The translations under genes were made by a program, and so were the position numbers. The notes beneath the pieces are model-generated. The model saw only the letters and a program-made list of their open reading frames with translations, had not been told where the DNA came from and made no database searches. DNA of 51,413 nt from Clostridia bacterium (GTDB lineage Bacteria; Bacillota; Clostridia; Oscillospirales; Acutalibacteraceae): positions 1 to 51,413 of the forward strand of contig JAFQIG010000068.1 of NCBI GenBank assembly GCA_017397655.1, read 5' to 3'. Positions 50,059 to 51,413 of the stretch are shown in pieces. Numbering within the stretch: the stretch's first letter is position 1; each line of letters starts with the position of its first letter.

Positions 50059-51267
50059 ATGAAAGTCAGTACACGTAATTATTGGACATATTATCTGCAG
50101 ACGGCAGCTTATAATATCGCACTTATGCTGTCATCGGGTGCTGTAATGCAGACCTTTATGCTTGAATGCGGTATCGGGGAGGAGAGAGTCTCTCTTTATG
50201 TGTCGGTATTACAGATCGTTCAGACTGCCGTGATGCTTTTAGTGTCAAAGGCTACCGAAAATATCCGAAATATCCGACTTGCCGTCGCAGTATCTTTTAT
50301 AGCTTACATACCGTTCTTTTCGGTAATGATGTATTTGTGCGGTGAGCGCGGTATTGCCGTTGATACTAAGTATATAATTATCTTTGCAGTTAGTCTGCTT
50401 CTGAATATCTTTGTAGGTCTTTACAGTATCGTTTCGTACAAGCTCCCGCATATCATTATGGATATGAGGGACTACGGTACGGTGCTTGGTCAGTCAGGCG
50501 TTATTGCAGGCATTTTATCAATGCTCTTTTCGTCGGCTATGACGGTAACTCTTAAAAAAGGCGAATATATGAGTGTAATGCGGCTGTTTTTTGCAATCGG
50601 TATTGTTATCGGTATTATCGCCATTGTTGCAAGCTTTTTGTTTAAACAGATTTCACACGGTGCAGACACTACAGACAAGACAAAGATCAACTTCTTTAAG
50701 TATAAACCGTTCTACAGGCTGATAATTCCTAACTTTATGCGTGGCTTTTCGCTCGGAATTTTTAATCTTATTACTGTCATCGGTTATTCGTGCGGTTTGC
50801 TTGACTCTTCATCTGCTGCAATAATCGCAACCGTTACGCAGATTTCAATGCTTGTCAGTTGTCAGACCTACTCTTTACTTGTGCGCAAGGTCAGAAACGG
50901 CATTATTGTTTTGTCCGCATCAATAGTCTTTTGCGTAACTGCACCGATGATGACTGCAACTTCTTCAAAACTGTGGTTCTATGTGTTCTATTTTATAGCG
51001 TATTTCTTTGTAAACTACGTTGCATACTCGGTGCCTGTCATTGTTGCAAATCATATTGACTACAATGTGCTCAGTCAGTATACAGCGTGGCGGATGGCTC
51101 TTTTTACGCTCGGAATTGCCGCAGGTGGTGCTCTTGTTCCGATATTGCTGAATCTTATCGGACATACAGGAACTCTGATAGTTTGCGGTTTGACAATTCT
51201 TCCGTGCGGTATAGGATATTATCTTTTTGAACACTCACAAAGAATAAAAAAAGGCTGTCTTGAATGA
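50059..51267 (+). CDS. MFS-like permease
   Basis: A 402-aa protein with about 12 membrane segments and a mid-protein loop (HGADTTDKTKINFFKYKP) separating two halves, as in the major facilitator superfamily. No family-specific substrate motif was seen; the layout resembles permeases for sugars or small organic molecules found in Clostridia. No signal sequence beyond the first membrane helix. It follows the DUF815 gene. The stop codon lies in the left arm/loop of a hairpin that looks like a terminator for the opposite strand. Confidence 0.75.
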   Translation: MKVSTRNYWTYYLQTAAYNIALMLSSGAVMQTFMLECGIGEERVSLYVSVLQIVQTAVMLLVSKATENIRNIRLAVAVSFIAYIPFFSVMMYLCGERGIAVDTKYIIIFAVSLLLNIFVGLYSIVSYKLPHIIMDMRDYGTVLGQSGVIAGILSMLFSSAMTVTLKKGEYMSVMRLFFAIGIVIGIIAIVASFLFKQISHGADTTDKTKINFFKYKPFYRLIIPNFMRGFSLGIFNLITVIGYSCGLLDSSSAAIIATVTQISMLVSCQTYSLLVRKVRNGIIVLSASIVFCVTAPMMTATSSKLWFYVFYFIAYFFVNYVAYSVPVIVANHIDYNVLSQYTAWRMALFTLGIAAGGALVPILLNLIGHTGTLIVCGLTILPCGIGYYLFEHSQRIKKGCLE

Positions 51268-51273
51268 CAGCCT
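51252..51273 (-). terminator. Intrinsic terminator for minus-strand transcription
   Basis: Perfect 8-bp stem AGGCTGTC / GACAGCCT with a 6-base loop. On the minus strand it is followed by TTTTTTT, so it would end a transcript entering from the right of the window; on the plus strand no T tract follows. Confidence 0.7.
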
Positions 51274-51306
51274 CTGCTTGTCGAAAAAGTATTTTTCGGC
51301 AAGCAG
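51274..51306. repeat. Strong 15-bp hairpin of unknown role
   Basis: CTGCTTGTCGAAAAA pairs with TTTTTCGGCAAGCAG (one G-T) across a GTA loop, directly beside the terminator stem. The sequence from here to the window end is G-rich and has no convincing gene. It could be part of a structured RNA or a repeat unit cut off by the window edge. Confidence 0.5.
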
Positions 51307-51413
51307 GGAGACTTCGGGAAAGGTGACGAGATGGCGTGTTCTTTGCCCCGAAGCTGTACAAAGGTACTGCGAGAGGGCAAAAACGCGACAAACGCACATA
51401 CATAGAAATAAAA

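Noticed and set aside
51155-51403. Minus-strand open frame of 82 codons at the right edge
   Set aside because: It runs through both hairpins and antisense to the MFS gene, with no ribosome binding site or recognisable domain.
1-51413. CRISPR arrays, tRNA or rRNA genes
   Set aside because: No regularly spaced direct repeats, cloverleaf-like gene or conserved rRNA segment was noticed on either strand by reading; a covariance-model scan was not possible.

Overview
The window looks like chromosomal DNA from a gut-type Clostridia (Bacillota), most likely near the Oscillospiraceae/Ruminococcaceae. The evidence is Gram-positive Shine-Dalgarno sites, sigma-A type TTGACA/TATAAT promoters, TTG/GTG starts, a QueT transporter, CDP-glycerol (teichoic-acid-type) transferases, indolepyruvate:ferredoxin oxidoreductase, DUF5685 and DUF815 proteins, and a dense set of glycan-degrading genes. 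The exact taxon cannot be read from the sequence. No tRNA, rRNA or CRISPR array was seen.

Layout. (1) 1-305: the 5' part of a broken IS3-family orfA on the minus strand. (2) 549-4440: an operon of a sodium:solute symporter and iorAB, with a strong promoter and a terminator. (3) 4576-8395: two tandem, secreted, neutral-ceramidase-like hydrolases. (4) 8519-11668: sugar isomerase/epimerase, metallophosphoesterase and GPH-family transporter. (5) 11718-13671 (minus): queT, a lipoprotein gene and nagB. (6) 13830-20481: a cell-surface polysaccharide or teichoic-acid cluster (three GT2 enzymes, an ABC exporter pair, two CDP-glycerol glycerophosphotransferase-like proteins, the last one convergent). 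(7) 20536-22005 (minus): a small operon of sigma-like protein, 71-aa protein and GH25 lysozyme. It diverges from an XRE/S24 (LexA/CI-type) repressor gene, and an SOS-box-like palindrome sits between its -35 and -10. (8) 22168-33099 (plus): the repressor followed without clear breaks by GH42 beta-galactosidase, an unclassified glycosidase-like protein, an AlsE/Rpe-like epimerase, a ribokinase-like kinase, a TetM-like GTPase, an acetyltransferase, a SASA esterase and a WbsX/GH99-like protein. (9) 33221-39355: GPH transporter, GH2, two SGNH esterases and an MBL hydrolase. (10) 39524-43194: SIS sugar isomerase, SGNH esterase, nitroreductase and GH4 alpha-galactosidase-like protein. (11) 43277-48843: a cysteine-rich DUF5685 / J-like / membrane-protein trio, then a GH109-like protein, a BadF-type kinase and a GH4 6-phospho-beta-glucosidase-like protein. 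(12) 48887-51267: DUF815 ATPase and an MFS-like permease. The right edge carries two hairpins.

How it works together (inference). Regions 8-11 read as a catabolic island for complex, O-acetylated, galactose/amino-sugar-containing glycans. Esterases would remove acetyl groups; GH42, GH2, GH4 and GH109 enzymes would release sugars. GPH permeases import sugars or oligosaccharides; kinases, epimerases, the SIS isomerase and NagB would feed glycolysis. Most of these enzymes lack signal peptides, so breakdown would be largely cytoplasmic. The ceramidase-like pair is the clearest secreted activity. The most unusual regulatory feature is the divergent repressor/sigma/lysozyme switch at 20.5-22.8 kb.
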